DNA of 13,817 nucleotides from Pseudanabaena sp. UBA1465 (lineage in GTDB: Bacteria; Cyanobacteriota; Cyanobacteriia; Pseudanabaenales; Pseudanabaenaceae). A model generated the notes under the pieces. It had not been told where the DNA came from, searched no databases, and saw only the letters and a program-made list of their open reading frames with translations. Every line of letters starts with the position of its first letter. Within the stretch, counting starts at the first letter, position 1. This document shows positions 1 through 7,326 of this stretch, one piece after another. The stretch covers positions 11,820 through 25,636 of the forward strand of contig DCSN01000060.1 in NCBI GenBank assembly GCA_002325645.1, in the 5' to 3' direction. The position numbers and the translations under genes are program-made.

Positions 1-60
1 CGGTACTTTTAACAAAAATTTTGTAGTTATTTGGATGGCAAATTGCTGTAAAAAAAAACT

Positions 61-1878
61 ATGTTGTTGAGTCTCAAAATTGAAAATTTTGCCTTAATCG
101 ATCGCTTAGAGCTGGATCTATACGCAGGTCTGAATATTCTCACAGGAGAGACTGGGGCGGGTAAATCCATTGTTCTAGATGCACTAGATGCCGCACTGGG
201 CGGTAAAGTCTCCGCCCGAATGATCAGAACTGGTACAAATCGGGCAAATATCGAGGCGACTTTTTCGACCAATCAAGCGATCGCGCAATGGTTAGAGCTT
301 CAGGAAATTGATACTCTTGATGCCGATATTCTAGTATGCAGTCGTGAGATTACCGTGAAGAGCAATCGCACCCGTGTTAATGGTGTGGTTGTCAATAAGC
401 TCCAAATTCAAGAGCTACGCGATCGCTTAGTTGAGATTACTGCCCAAGGACAGACGATTCTCCTCAGCCAAGCCGCCCAACAGAGAGAATGGCTCGATAG
501 TTTTGGCGATCAGGTGTTACATCAAGCTCTATTTTTGCAGCGTCAAAAAGTCGCTAAACTATTTGACGCAAAGGAGCGATCGCGAAAGGCTCTAGTTGAG
601 CGTCAACAGAATGAGCGTAATCGGTTGCAGCATTTGGATATGTTGCGCTATCAACTTAAGGAACTAGAAGCTGCTAATCTTGATGAGCCTAACGAATTAG
701 AAAACTTAGAAAGCGATCGCAATCGCCTCGCCCATAGCGTGGAATTACAGAAGCAAGGCTATGCAGTCTATGAGGCTCTCTACCAAAATGATAGCGGCAA
801 TGCTTGCGCGGATTTGTTAGGGAAAGCGGAATCAATTCTCACGGATATGGTAACGCTAGATCGGGAGGCGGAAGGCATTCTCGAATTAGTTGCTAGCGCC
901 CTTGCCCAAGTCGAAGAAGCAGGACGACAAATCAATAATTATACAAATCGATTAGATTCTGATCCTGAACAATTGGAGTCAATCGAGCAGAGAATTAATC
1001 AACTTAAGCAAATTTGTCGTAAGTACGGCACGCTCCCTGAAGCGATCGCCTATACTGAAAAATTACAAAATGAACTTGCAGAATTAATTGATCCCAGTAC
1101 CTCTATTGAGGACTTAGAACGCAAGGCAGAAGCGGATTTACAAGCATTACTTAAGGCTTGTAAAAAATTTACAGAATTACGTCGTCAAACCGCGATCGCC
1201 CTTGAACAATCACAAATCGAAGCACTCAAAATGTTAGCGATGGAAAAGGTTCGCTTTCAAGTGGGGATTTATCCAGCAGAGCCTAGTGCATTAGGCAGCG
1301 ATCGCATCGTTTTTGAGTTCAGCCCTAACCTCGGCGAACCCTTGCAACCCCTTGCAGAAACAGCTTCAGGTGGCGAAATGAGTCGCTTTTTATTAGCGCT
1401 TAAAACCTGTTTTGTGAAGCAGAAAAATCAAGAAACTGCTCAATCCATTGCCTCAGAATTCAGTTATGCCAATGTTGGCACAATGGTATTTGATGAAATT
1501 GATGCGGGAGTATCGGGGCGCGTTGCCCAAGCGATCGCCACGCAACTTTGGCAACTGAGCCGTAGTTCTCAAATTCTCTGTGTGACTCACCAACCCTTAA
1601 TCGCGGCGATCGCTGATCGTCATTTCCATGTTAATAAAGAAGTGATTGGCGATCGGACGCAAATCCAAATTCGACTATTGCAATTGGAAGAACGCAAGCA
1701 AGAATTGGCTCAAATTGCGTCAGGTAAAACTTTTGAGGAAGGAAAAGTTCAAGGCAAAGGCAAAAAGGAAAAAGGAAAAAGTCTAGTTAAGGAAGGAACA
1801 GATAGTGCGTTAAGTCAAGCGATCGCCTTTGCCGAATCTCTGCTAGAGCAAGCCGCAGCAATTAAGACCAGTATTTGA
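61..1878 (+). CDS. recN: DNA repair protein RecN (SMC-like ATPase)
   Basis: RecN is a cytoplasmic SMC-family ATPase that acts early in recombinational repair of double-strand breaks, upstream of RecA loading. The 605-residue length fits the family. The N-terminal head has a Walker A, GETGAGKS, at residues 29-36. A long charged helical middle (about 160-400) fits the coiled-coil arms. The C-terminal head carries the ABC-like signature ASGGEMSRF at about 435-443, a Walker B VFDEIDAG around 475-482, and a downstream VTHQP switch histidine. The ATG follows an A-rich run with no clear Shine-Dalgarno sequence. One oddity is a Lys/Gly-rich low-complexity insert (about residues 560-578) between the head core and the last helix. 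Ten exact HIP1 sites mark it as resident DNA. It is convergent with the tRNA nucleotidyltransferase gene. Confidence 0.97.
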   Translation: MLLSLKIENFALIDRLELDLYAGLNILTGETGAGKSIVLDALDAALGGKVSARMIRTGTNRANIEATFSTNQAIAQWLELQEIDTLDADILVCSREITVKSNRTRVNGVVVNKLQIQELRDRLVEITAQGQTILLSQAAQQREWLDSFGDQVLHQALFLQRQKVAKLFDAKERSRKALVERQQNERNRLQHLDMLRYQLKELEAANLDEPNELENLESDRNRLAHSVELQKQGYAVYEALYQNDSGNACADLLGKAESILTDMVTLDREAEGILELVASALAQVEEAGRQINNYTNRLDSDPEQLESIEQRINQLKQICRKYGTLPEAIAYTEKLQNELAELIDPSTSIEDLERKAEADLQALLKACKKFTELRRQTAIALEQSQIEALKMLAMEKVRFQVGIYPAEPSALGSDRIVFEFSPNLGEPLQPLAETASGGEMSRFLLALKTCFVKQKNQETAQSIASEFSYANVGTMVFDEIDAGVSGRVAQAIATQLWQLSRSSQILCVTHQPLIAAIADRHFHVNKEVIGDRTQIQIRLLQLEERKQELAQIASGKTFEEGKVQGKGKKEKGKSLVKEGTDSALSQAIAFAESLLEQAAAIKTSI

Positions 1879-1930
1879 CTTGCAAAGCATCGTAAGATCA
1901 ATTCATGAATTGCCCTTACGATGGCAAGTC
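1877..1930. repeat. nested inverted repeat over the recN stop codon
   Basis: Outer arms GACTTGC (1877-1883) and GCAAGTC (1924-1930) pair over 7 bp. After an unpaired AAAG on the left, CATCGTAAG (1888-1896) pairs with CTTACGATG (1915-1923) over 9 bp. The loop holds a perfect 14-bp palindrome, CAATTCATGAATTG (1899-1912). The structure begins inside the recN stop codon (TGA, 1876-1878) and lies just before the terminator hairpin. It could be an mRNA 3'-end structure or a small palindromic element. No function is assigned. Confidence 0.7.
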
Positions 1931-1941
1931 TTAGCTGTATC

Positions 1942-1974
1942 AAAAAAGAGTGCCGCTTCGCGGCACTCTTTTTT
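1942..1974. terminator. bidirectional Rho-independent terminator, recN / cca
   Basis: The GC-rich stem GAGTGCCG / CGGCACTC (1948-1955 / 1961-1968) has a CTTCG loop. It is flanked by six A on the left and six T on the right, so it reads as an intrinsic terminator on both strands. It sits between the convergent ends of recN and the tRNA nucleotidyltransferase gene and can serve both. Confidence 0.88.
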
Positions 1975-1980
1975 CGGTAA

Positions 1981-3204
1981 TCACAGAATAGATTGCACAA
2001 AGGCGAGTGCTTCCGATCGCGTGCTAATTTTTCCCTCTACCTGAGCAAGTTTTATACTTGCCAAAAGTTCACCAATCTTAGGGCTAGGCGGTATTTGCAG
2101 TTCCTTGAGCAGATCATCCCCAGTGATGAGCGCCACAGGATAGGCGATCGCATCATAGGGATTGAGCCAACGCTCTAGCCAAGGTGTAACCTTTTCCAAT
2201 TGATAACCACTCGCCAATGCCAAGACCGCGATCGCAGGGAAAAATTCTAAAGTTGTTTGGAAAAATGTATATTGTTGTCTCGGTGAGGGGTTATCTAAAA
2301 GTTCGATAAAGCTTGGTAAATACCGTAAAATCCCCAATATCCAGCGTTGTTCAGCACGGCTCAATCCTAAAGGTTCCAAGGCTGTGGCACTATTAGTTAA
2401 AGCCGCTAGTTTAACGATTATCACTGCACAGCGATCGCCAGCCAAGTGTTTACTAAAAAATAATTCTAGATGAGGAAACTGATCTAATAGACTAGAAATT
2501 ACATTTTCAACTTTAGTAAATCTTGGCAAATTCAAATGCTGACTGGGTAGCCAATCCTCAAGAATGCGATCGCTTAGTGCATTAAGCATCCATCGACTGC
2601 CATTGGTCATCGATAATAGATACCCCAATTCTGTTCGTACCCGTTCGGCTGCCATCGCTTTCAGCTTTGGCGCAAGTTTAATTAAAACCTGTCGCGTTAG
2701 ACCTTCGATTTCAAATCCTAACTGAGCCACCTGTCGATATCCCCGCAAAATCCGCAAGGGATCTTCCGCTAAGTTCTCAGGAGCAACCATCCTAATCATC
2801 TTGGCTTTTAAATCCCCAATTCCATCAAAAGGATCTATAAAATGTTCTTTTTCCTTCAGAGATAGAACACTTTCAGTAACTTGATGACATTCGATCGCGA
2901 TCGCATTCATACAAAAATCGCGCCGCCCCAAATCCGCCTCTAAACTACTCCCCATCTGCTGAGCAAAATCTGCGGTTCCATTCTTAAACACAACCCGCGC
3001 AATCTGACGCTCCGCATCTAAAATCACAAATCCTGCTTTATATTTACGCGCGATCGCCTGAGCAGTTTCCACCGCTTTTTCTGGTAAGACAAAATCTAAA
3101 TCTAGATATTTACCTTGGCGATTTAACAGGCGATCGCGCACCCATCCACCCACCAAATAAGCAGGTGTGGGTAAGTCATTAAAATCAAAGGGAAACTGTT
3201 GCAA
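1981..3204 (-). CDS. class II tRNA nucleotidyltransferase / poly(A) polymerase family
   Basis: This enzyme adds C and/or A residues to the 3' end of tRNA without a template. The 407 residues include the head-domain motif GGWVRD (19-24), the metal-binding DLD pair at 35-37, RRDF (94-97) and the nucleotide-selecting EDxxR motif (147-151) within EDPLRILRG. The rest is the helical tRNA-binding body. The start is a TTG at 3202-3204. A TAG stop lies two codons upstream, and the next in-frame alternatives fall inside GGWVRD, so a TTG (or the adjacent ATT) is forced. No Shine-Dalgarno sequence is visible. Some bacteria, including cyanobacteria, split this activity into CC-adding and A-adding enzymes. 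I cannot tell from sequence reading which this is, so I give no gene symbol. Confidence 0.93.
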   Translation of the reverse strand: MQQFPFDFNDLPTPAYLVGGWVRDRLLNRQGKYLDLDFVLPEKAVETAQAIARKYKAGFVILDAERQIARVVFKNGTADFAQQMGSSLEADLGRRDFCMNAIAIECHQVTESVLSLKEKEHFIDPFDGIGDLKAKMIRMVAPENLAEDPLRILRGYRQVAQLGFEIEGLTRQVLIKLAPKLKAMAAERVRTELGYLLSMTNGSRWMLNALSDRILEDWLPSQHLNLPRFTKVENVISSLLDQFPHLELFFSKHLAGDRCAVIIVKLAALTNSATALEPLGLSRAEQRWILGILRYLPSFIELLDNPSPRQQYTFFQTTLEFFPAIAVLALASGYQLEKVTPWLERWLNPYDAIAYPVALITGDDLLKELQIPPSPKIGELLASIKLAQVEGKISTRSEALAFVQSIL

Positions 3205-3365
3205 AATCTATTTATAGCCGACTTGGATAAAGGTTTTGAGTGCTTAAGATATATTATGCGATCGCTGCGCCAGTCAGTATCGCACTTATGTCTGAAATAT
3301 TGTCATTTTGCAGCAAAAAAGCTAAAATCAATCTAATTAATTTAGTCAACCATCGCTAAAACGCT

Positions 3366-5282
3366 ATGACTGCTTTTCCTGATTTCGCGGCGCATGGTTA
3401 TCAAGTTACCAAAGAGTTAGGGCATAACTCAGAGGGGGGACGGTTTACATACCTAGCTAACCGCCTTGTGGATAATATTCAAGTTGTGATCAAGCAATTT
3501 CAGTTTTCTAAGGGTACGGGGTGGGATGGCTTTAGGGCGATCGAGCGTGAGATCCAAAGCTTGCAGGGTTTAAATCATCGCGGCATCCCCAAATATTTAG
3601 ACAAATTCGAGACGGATAGCGGCTATTGCTTAGTTACGGAATATTTCCCTGCGGATACTTTGGCGGTGGGTCGCAGTTTTACGCCTGATCAAATTAAGCA
3701 AATTGCGGTGCAGCTTTTAGAAATTTTGGTATATCTGCAAGAGCGAATGCCGCCAATTATCCACCGTGACGTTAAACCCGAAAATATTCTGGTGGACAAT
3801 AATCTCAATGTTTACCTAATTGATTTTGGCTTTGCGCGGGTGGGTAGTGGCAGCGTGGCGATGAGCAGCGCGGCGGCGGGGACGTTTGGCTTCATGGCTC
3901 CCGAACAAATCCGCAATCTCAAGTTAACCAATGCTTCCGATCTCTATGGTTTGGGTTTGACGTTAATCTGTTTGATTGGGGCGATCCGTTCGATCGATAT
4001 CGGCAATTACATCGATTTCAGCAATCAACTAGATCGCAGCAAAATTGATCCGAAGTTGAAGGGATGTAGTTTAACCTTTGTGAAGTGGTTAGATCAAATG
4101 GTCGCGCCCGATCCGAGTAAGCGTTTTACTGATGCTAAGACTGCATTGGATGCGTTGAAGCCTTTGTTTGTGGTGCGTATACCTGAAGTCAAATTTTTCA
4201 AAGATGGTGTGGAGTTCGATCCAAGTAAAGATGTTTTGGAATTTAAGGCGACTAAGTTAGGTGAAAAGCTGACACAGACAATTACGCTAGTTAATTCTGT
4301 TCCTGAAACTATTCTAGAAGGTCATTGGGAAGTTTCTCCTCATCCAAACGATCCGCCACATAGTCCAGATAATCATGCTTGGATTTCGTTTGGCAAGAAA
4401 ATTTTTGAAGGTAATCATATTGATTGTAAAATTTCGGTAGATACAAGTAAGTTAATTGCTCAAGCCAAAGGAAAAAGAAATATAAGTATTCATCTCAATA
4501 CTGCTCAGGGAAAGCAAAATATTGTAATTGCTACTGAAACTGCTGTATTACCAATTGAGACTGAAAAAGTTTCTGTTTTGTTTGCTTGTCAGATGGCTTT
4601 AGTTGTTGTTTTAGGTGGAATTATTGGAACATACACTCTGTTACTTATATCTTCAAATATAGGTTTTCCTCAACAAGTGGTATCCTCTTTTAAGTTTACT
4701 ACATTGATTGCATTGGGAAGCTTTCTGATAACTTCTGTTGTATCAATTCCTCTTGGTTTAATAAATGGTTTATCTATCCCAAAAATGAGATCAGGATTCA
4801 AATCAGTTTTGCAACTTTCAGTCGTATGCACATCTTTGATGTTAGCTATATCTTCATTAGTTCCTCCATTAGCATATGATCCCAAAAATTCATTTTATTT
4901 TAATACTATATGGCAATGTAGAGTTTTCCTATCTTTAATCATATGTTTTGTGAATTCAATTAATCAAAGTTTGAAGAACAAACTTATTCTTCTGGTAATT
5001 ATGATAATAGGATGTTTGACTGGAATGACTGTTCTTTTATGGACTAGCGTAAATTGGAATGTAAATTTATATCTAAGTTCATGGATAGAATCAGAGAGAC
5101 AGATAACAATATCTAGCTTGGAATTAGTAATTAAAACCCTAACTACATATAGCGCGTATCTCTATTTGAGTATTATTGCTATTGCTATTTACTTAGGTAA
5201 TCTTTTGTTCTATCCATCCATTGAACGACAGCGTAAAATCGTTGCCTACCGCCGCAAAGAAGAACACTTGATTAAGCCCTAA
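3366..5282 (+). CDS. membrane-anchored Ser/Thr protein kinase
   Basis: This is an eukaryotic-like (Hanks-type) protein kinase of 638 residues. Residues about 12-275 form the kinase domain: a degenerate glycine loop (19-31), ATP-binding Lys43 in VVIKQF, a probable alpha-C Glu62, catalytic loop HRDVKPEN (133-140), DFG at 153-155 and APE at 178-180. All core catalytic residues are present, so it should be active. Residues about 280-400 look like a beta-sandwich, with a PHPNDPPHSPDNHAWISF segment of a kind I recall in other cyanobacterial kinases. About six hydrophobic helices follow (roughly 405-427, 444-468, 481-502, 519-537, 539-560, 597-620). The kinase would therefore be cytoplasmic and anchored by its C-terminus. 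The gene has no exact HIP1 site, and its 3' half is visibly more AT-rich than the kinase part. It ends 10 bp before a run of toxin-antitoxin-type genes. The substrate is unknown. Confidence 0.92.
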   Translation: MTAFPDFAAHGYQVTKELGHNSEGGRFTYLANRLVDNIQVVIKQFQFSKGTGWDGFRAIEREIQSLQGLNHRGIPKYLDKFETDSGYCLVTEYFPADTLAVGRSFTPDQIKQIAVQLLEILVYLQERMPPIIHRDVKPENILVDNNLNVYLIDFGFARVGSGSVAMSSAAAGTFGFMAPEQIRNLKLTNASDLYGLGLTLICLIGAIRSIDIGNYIDFSNQLDRSKIDPKLKGCSLTFVKWLDQMVAPDPSKRFTDAKTALDALKPLFVVRIPEVKFFKDGVEFDPSKDVLEFKATKLGEKLTQTITLVNSVPETILEGHWEVSPHPNDPPHSPDNHAWISFGKKIFEGNHIDCKISVDTSKLIAQAKGKRNISIHLNTAQGKQNIVIATETAVLPIETEKVSVLFACQMALVVVLGGIIGTYTLLLISSNIGFPQQVVSSFKFTTLIALGSFLITSVVSIPLGLINGLSIPKMRSGFKSVLQLSVVCTSLMLAISSLVPPLAYDPKNSFYFNTIWQCRVFLSLIICFVNSINQSLKNKLILLVIMIIGCLTGMTVLLWTSVNWNVNLYLSSWIESERQITISSLELVIKTLTTYSAYLYLSIIAIAIYLGNLLFYPSIERQRKIVAYRRKEEHLIKP

Positions 5283-5292
5283 GTCTAAAATT

Positions 5293-5607
5293 ATGGAAGA
5301 CATTCTTCAACAAGTTAGAGAGGCAGCAAACAAGCAAATATTATTTCTTCCCCATGCACTCCGTCAAATGTCTCGACTAGACCGAATGATTACTAGTCAA
5401 GAAGTTAGAGAAACTGTCATGACAGGAGAATTGATAGAAGACTATCCCGAAGATGCGCGAGGACATAGTTGCTTATTGCTCAAATCGGTAGAAACAGATC
5501 GAATAATTCATGTAGTTTGCGCCCCTAAGCCAGAATATCTTGCAATTATTACGGCTTACATACCCAGTAGCAGTCAATGGACAAACAATTTTAGAGAGAG
5601 GTTATAG
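5293..5607 (+). CDS. DUF4258 protein, probable toxin of a TA pair
   Basis: A 104-residue protein matching the DUF4258 pattern: a PHALRQMSRLDR start, a central ETVMTGELIEDYPED segment, and beta strands ending in IIHVVCAP and YLAIITAYIP. The family is found with YgiT-type zinc-finger genes and is generally treated as a RelE-like toxin candidate. That role is inferred here. The start lies 10 bp after the kinase stop codon. The next gene begins 2 bp after this stop. The toxin-first order followed by a YgiT-type protein resembles the mqsR-mqsA arrangement, although this protein is not MqsR itself. Confidence 0.85.
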   Translation: MEDILQQVREAANKQILFLPHALRQMSRLDRMITSQEVRETVMTGELIEDYPEDARGHSCLLLKSVETDRIIHVVCAPKPEYLAIITAYIPSSSQWTNNFRERL

Positions 5608-5609
5608 AC

Positions 5610-5834
5610 ATGGAATGTATTTACTGCAAAGGTCACATGGAGAAAAAGACCGCACCATTTAGCATTCAGAAAAATGGTTACTATTTACATTGGGATGCAA
5701 TTCCTGCCTTTGTTTGCGAGCAGTGCGGCGAAGTATATTTTGCTGAACATGAGGTTGATATCATCCAATCAGCTATTTCAGAATTAGATCGCAAAAATGT
5801 TGAGTTTTACACACCCGAAAAAAAAGCTGCATAA
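5610..5834 (+). CDS. YgiT-type zinc-finger protein, probable antitoxin
   Basis: A 74-residue protein with two CxxC pairs (Cys3/Cys6 and Cys36/Cys39), the zinc-binding layout of the N-terminal domain of MqsA/YgiT antitoxins. The C-terminal helix-turn-helix of full-length MqsA (about 130 residues) is missing, so it may neutralise its partner without being a DNA-binding repressor. A strong GAGAGAGG Shine-Dalgarno (5594-5601) lies within the end of the DUF4258 gene, 8 bp before the ATG. This implies translational coupling. It is probably the antitoxin for the upstream DUF4258 protein. Confidence 0.87.
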   Translation: MECIYCKGHMEKKTAPFSIQKNGYYLHWDAIPAFVCEQCGEVYFAEHEVDIIQSAISELDRKNVEFYTPEKKAA

Positions 5835-5845
5835 ATCACAAAAAA

Positions 5846-5923
5846 ATGATTAAAGAATTAGACCGTGTTGTATTAGCCGATCGCATTGATGAAGCTGACT
5901 TAGAAATAGGTGACATTGGCACT
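5846..5923 (+). repeat. 78-bp direct repeat, copy 1 (copy 2 at 7228-7305)
   Basis: The first 78 bp of the DUF4926 gene match 7228-7305 at 75 of 78 positions, starting at the ATG. All three differences are G/C swaps (CGT/CCT, GAA/CAA, ACT/AGT). The copies are in the same orientation, 1382 bp apart. They bracket both HicB-like genes and the DUF433-DUF5615 pair. Confidence 0.93.
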
Positions 5924-6070
5924 GTGGTATTCGTTTACAAACAACAGAAAGGCTATGAAGTTGAGTTTATGACACTTACAGGCGATACGGTTGCCGTTGT
6001 CTCTGTGTTGCCATCGCAAATTAGAACAATCCGCGATCGCGAAATTGCTCATGTGAGGGCGATCGCCTAG
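5846..6070 (+). CDS. DUF4926 domain protein
   Basis: A 74-residue protein matching the small DUF4926 family: MIKELDRVVL, then DLEIGDIGTVVFVY, then a beta-rich GYEVEFMTLTGDTVAVVSV core. The fold looks like a compact beta barrel. Its function is unknown, and members often sit among toxin-antitoxin genes, as here. It starts 11 bp after the YgiT-type gene. Its last 40 bp contain the only two exact HIP1 sites between 3266 and 7341. The first 78 bp are repeated at 7228 as a truncated copy. Confidence 0.82.
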   Translation: MIKELDRVVLADRIDEADLEIGDIGTVVFVYKQQKGYEVEFMTLTGDTVAVVSVLPSQIRTIRDREIAHVRAIA

Positions 6071-6097
6071 ATTGAAAAAATTAGAGGACTTAAAGTA

Positions 6098-6322
6098 ATG
6101 CCACACTACAGCATGATAATTATCTGGTCAGAAGAAGATAACTGCTATCTCGTCCATCTTCCCGACTTTCCCTTCCAAAAATTTCATACGCATGGCGATA
6201 CCTATGAAGAAGCCGCTAAACATGGACAGGAGGTAATTGATAGCTATCTTGAGATTTATCGCGAAGAGGGAAAATCTCTACCACAGCCGAAAAATACATT
6301 GCAAATCTTGCAAGCAGCATAG
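6098..6322 (+). CDS. HicB-family protein (antitoxin-like), copy 1
   Basis: A 74-residue protein with the HicB core: a MIIIWSEEDNCYLVHLPDF strand pair, THGDTYEEAAKHGQEVIDSYLE helix, and an EEGKSLPQP turn. HicB proteins normally neutralise the HicA mRNA interferase, but no hicA-sized gene with the expected dsRBD-like sequence is adjacent. No C-terminal DNA-binding domain is present either. It is therefore either an orphan antitoxin or has an unrecognised partner. An AGAGGA Shine-Dalgarno stands about 10 bp before the ATG. The second HicB-like gene at 6970 is a diverged paralogue. Confidence 0.87.
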   Translation: MPHYSMIIIWSEEDNCYLVHLPDFPFQKFHTHGDTYEEAAKHGQEVIDSYLEIYREEGKSLPQPKNTLQILQAA

Positions 6323-6362
6323 AGGTGTAGGGTCTTATAGTTAAAAAATAGAGGATCGATTT

Positions 6363-6614
6363 ATGTCAATTACTAATGAATCACTGTTATCAAGAATTAC
6401 TTTCGATCGCAATATTTTGGGCGGTAAGCCAATCATTCGTGGCATGAGAATTTCAGTGGCGATGATTTTGGAACTTTTGTCTAAGGGTGCAGCGATGCAA
6501 GAAATTTTGGAAGATTATCCAGATTTAGAAATTGCTGATATTTATGCAGCATTGCTCTACGCTTATCGCCTAGTATCTAATGAGGAGATTTTTGAAAGAG
6601 CGGTTGCATCATAA
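6363..6614 (+). CDS. DUF433 protein, probable antitoxin
   Basis: An 83-residue protein with the DUF433 pattern: ITFDRNILGGKPIIRGMRISV, then an ILELLSKGAAMQEILEDYPDL helix-turn-helix-like region, and an ADIYAALLYAY helix. DUF433 genes commonly precede DUF5615 PIN-like genes and are taken as antitoxins. Here the next gene starts 2 bp after this stop, a tight pair. A GAGG Shine-Dalgarno lies about 9 bp before the ATG. Its role as the DUF5615 antidote and possible autoregulator is inferred from family and context. Confidence 0.9.
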   Translation: MSITNESLLSRITFDRNILGGKPIIRGMRISVAMILELLSKGAAMQEILEDYPDLEIADIYAALLYAYRLVSNEEIFERAVAS

Positions 6615-6616
6615 TC

Positions 6617-6964
6617 ATGAGATTTTTACTTGATATGAATGCAAGCGGTGCTTTATTGAGTTTATTGCTAGATTCTGGTCATGATGTTGCTTGTGTGCGT
6701 GATGTCGATCGCAAGATGAGTGATAGCGAGATTTTGAATTGGGCGGTAAGAGAAAAGCGTATTATCATTACGACAGATTCTGATTTTGAGCAAATGATTT
6801 GGCTACAGGGCAGACAGCATTGTGGAGTTTTAAGACTGGAAAATTTACCTCGTTCAGAGAGAATATCTCTATTTCAAGATGTACTGTCTAGTTATGGTCA
6901 AGATTTAGAATCTGGAGCCGTTGTGATTGCGACAAAGCAAAAAATTCGGATTCGTAGGAGCTAA
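6617..6964 (+). CDS. DUF5615 PIN-like protein, probable RNase toxin
   Basis: A 115-residue protein of the DUF5615 (PIN-like, Mut7-C-related) family. It begins MRFLLDMNAS with the conserved early Asp6, and carries GHDVACVRDVDRKMSDSEIL and RIIITTDSDFEQM, where the Asp pair around residues 55-57 fits a metal-binding site. PIN-like toxins cleave RNA with acidic residues that hold Mg2+ or Mn2+. Activity is inferred here. It overlaps nothing but follows the DUF433 gene by 2 bp, the usual antitoxin-toxin order. Confidence 0.9.
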   Translation: MRFLLDMNASGALLSLLLDSGHDVACVRDVDRKMSDSEILNWAVREKRIIITTDSDFEQMIWLQGRQHCGVLRLENLPRSERISLFQDVLSSYGQDLESGAVVIATKQKIRIRRS

Positions 6965-6969
6965 AATTA

Positions 6970-7218
6970 ATGAATAATCATCAATCGATGCGATACACAA
7001 TTCTTATTCAATGGTCTGATGAAGATAACTGCTTTGTTGTCTTTTTACCCGAATTTACAAATGTGATGCAACCCTGCACCCACGGGAGTACCTACTTAGA
7101 AGCAATCCAAAATGCTCAAGAAGTGATTGAACTGCTAGTAGAAACTGCCATAGAAAATGGCGAACCATTACCCCAGCGTCAAAAATTTCAAACGGTTCCA
7201 GTTTTACAAGCTGCGTGA
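6970..7218 (+). CDS. HicB-family protein (antitoxin-like), copy 2
   Basis: An 82-residue HicB-like protein: MRYTILIQWSDEDNCFVVFL strands, then THGSTYLEAIQNAQEVIELLVE helix and an ENGEPLPQRQ turn. It is clearly related to the protein at 6098, with a shared W-S-(E/D)-E-D-N-C core and (T)HG-TY-EA motif. The DNA has diverged, so the duplication is old. A TAGGAG Shine-Dalgarno (6955-6960) is 9 bp before the ATG at 6970. An internal ATG at 6988 is an alternative start that would align better with the first copy. No hicA is visible here either. Confidence 0.87.
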   Translation: MNNHQSMRYTILIQWSDEDNCFVVFLPEFTNVMQPCTHGSTYLEAIQNAQEVIELLVETAIENGEPLPQRQKFQTVPVLQAA

Positions 7219-7227
7219 ATTTAGATA

Positions 7228-7305
7228 ATGATTAAAGAATTAGACCCTGTTGTATTAGCCGATCGCATTGATCAAGCTGACTTAGAAATAGGTGACATTG
7301 GCAGT
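7228..7305 (+). repeat. 78-bp direct repeat, copy 2
   Basis: Partner of 5846-5923, with 75 of 78 bases identical. Homology begins at the start codon and ends sharply within codon 26. The sequence before and after it is unrelated to that around the first copy. Confidence 0.93.
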
Positions 7306-7311
7306 AAGTAG
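7228..7311 (+). pseudogene. truncated DUF4926 gene remnant
   Basis: The reading frame from the ATG at 7228 matches the first 26 codons of the DUF4926 gene at 5846, with three substitutions (R7P, E16Q, T26S). It then diverges abruptly and stops at TAG 7309-7311 after 27 residues. The beta-rich core of the domain is missing. The start codon and frame are intact, so a short peptide could still be made, but no Shine-Dalgarno sequence is seen. It is best read as the scar of a duplication or recombination within the small-gene array. Confidence 0.88.
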
Positions 7312-7326
7312 TTAAGCATAATTAAA

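Noticed and set aside
3205..3365. Promoters for the kinase and the nucleotidyltransferase gene
   Set aside because: Several TTG and TATAAT-like hexamers occur, but none has a convincing 16-18 bp spacing.
6098..7218. Complete HicAB toxin-antitoxin systems
   Set aside because: Two HicB-like genes are clear, but no HicA-like protein of 60-80 residues is found next to either on any strand.
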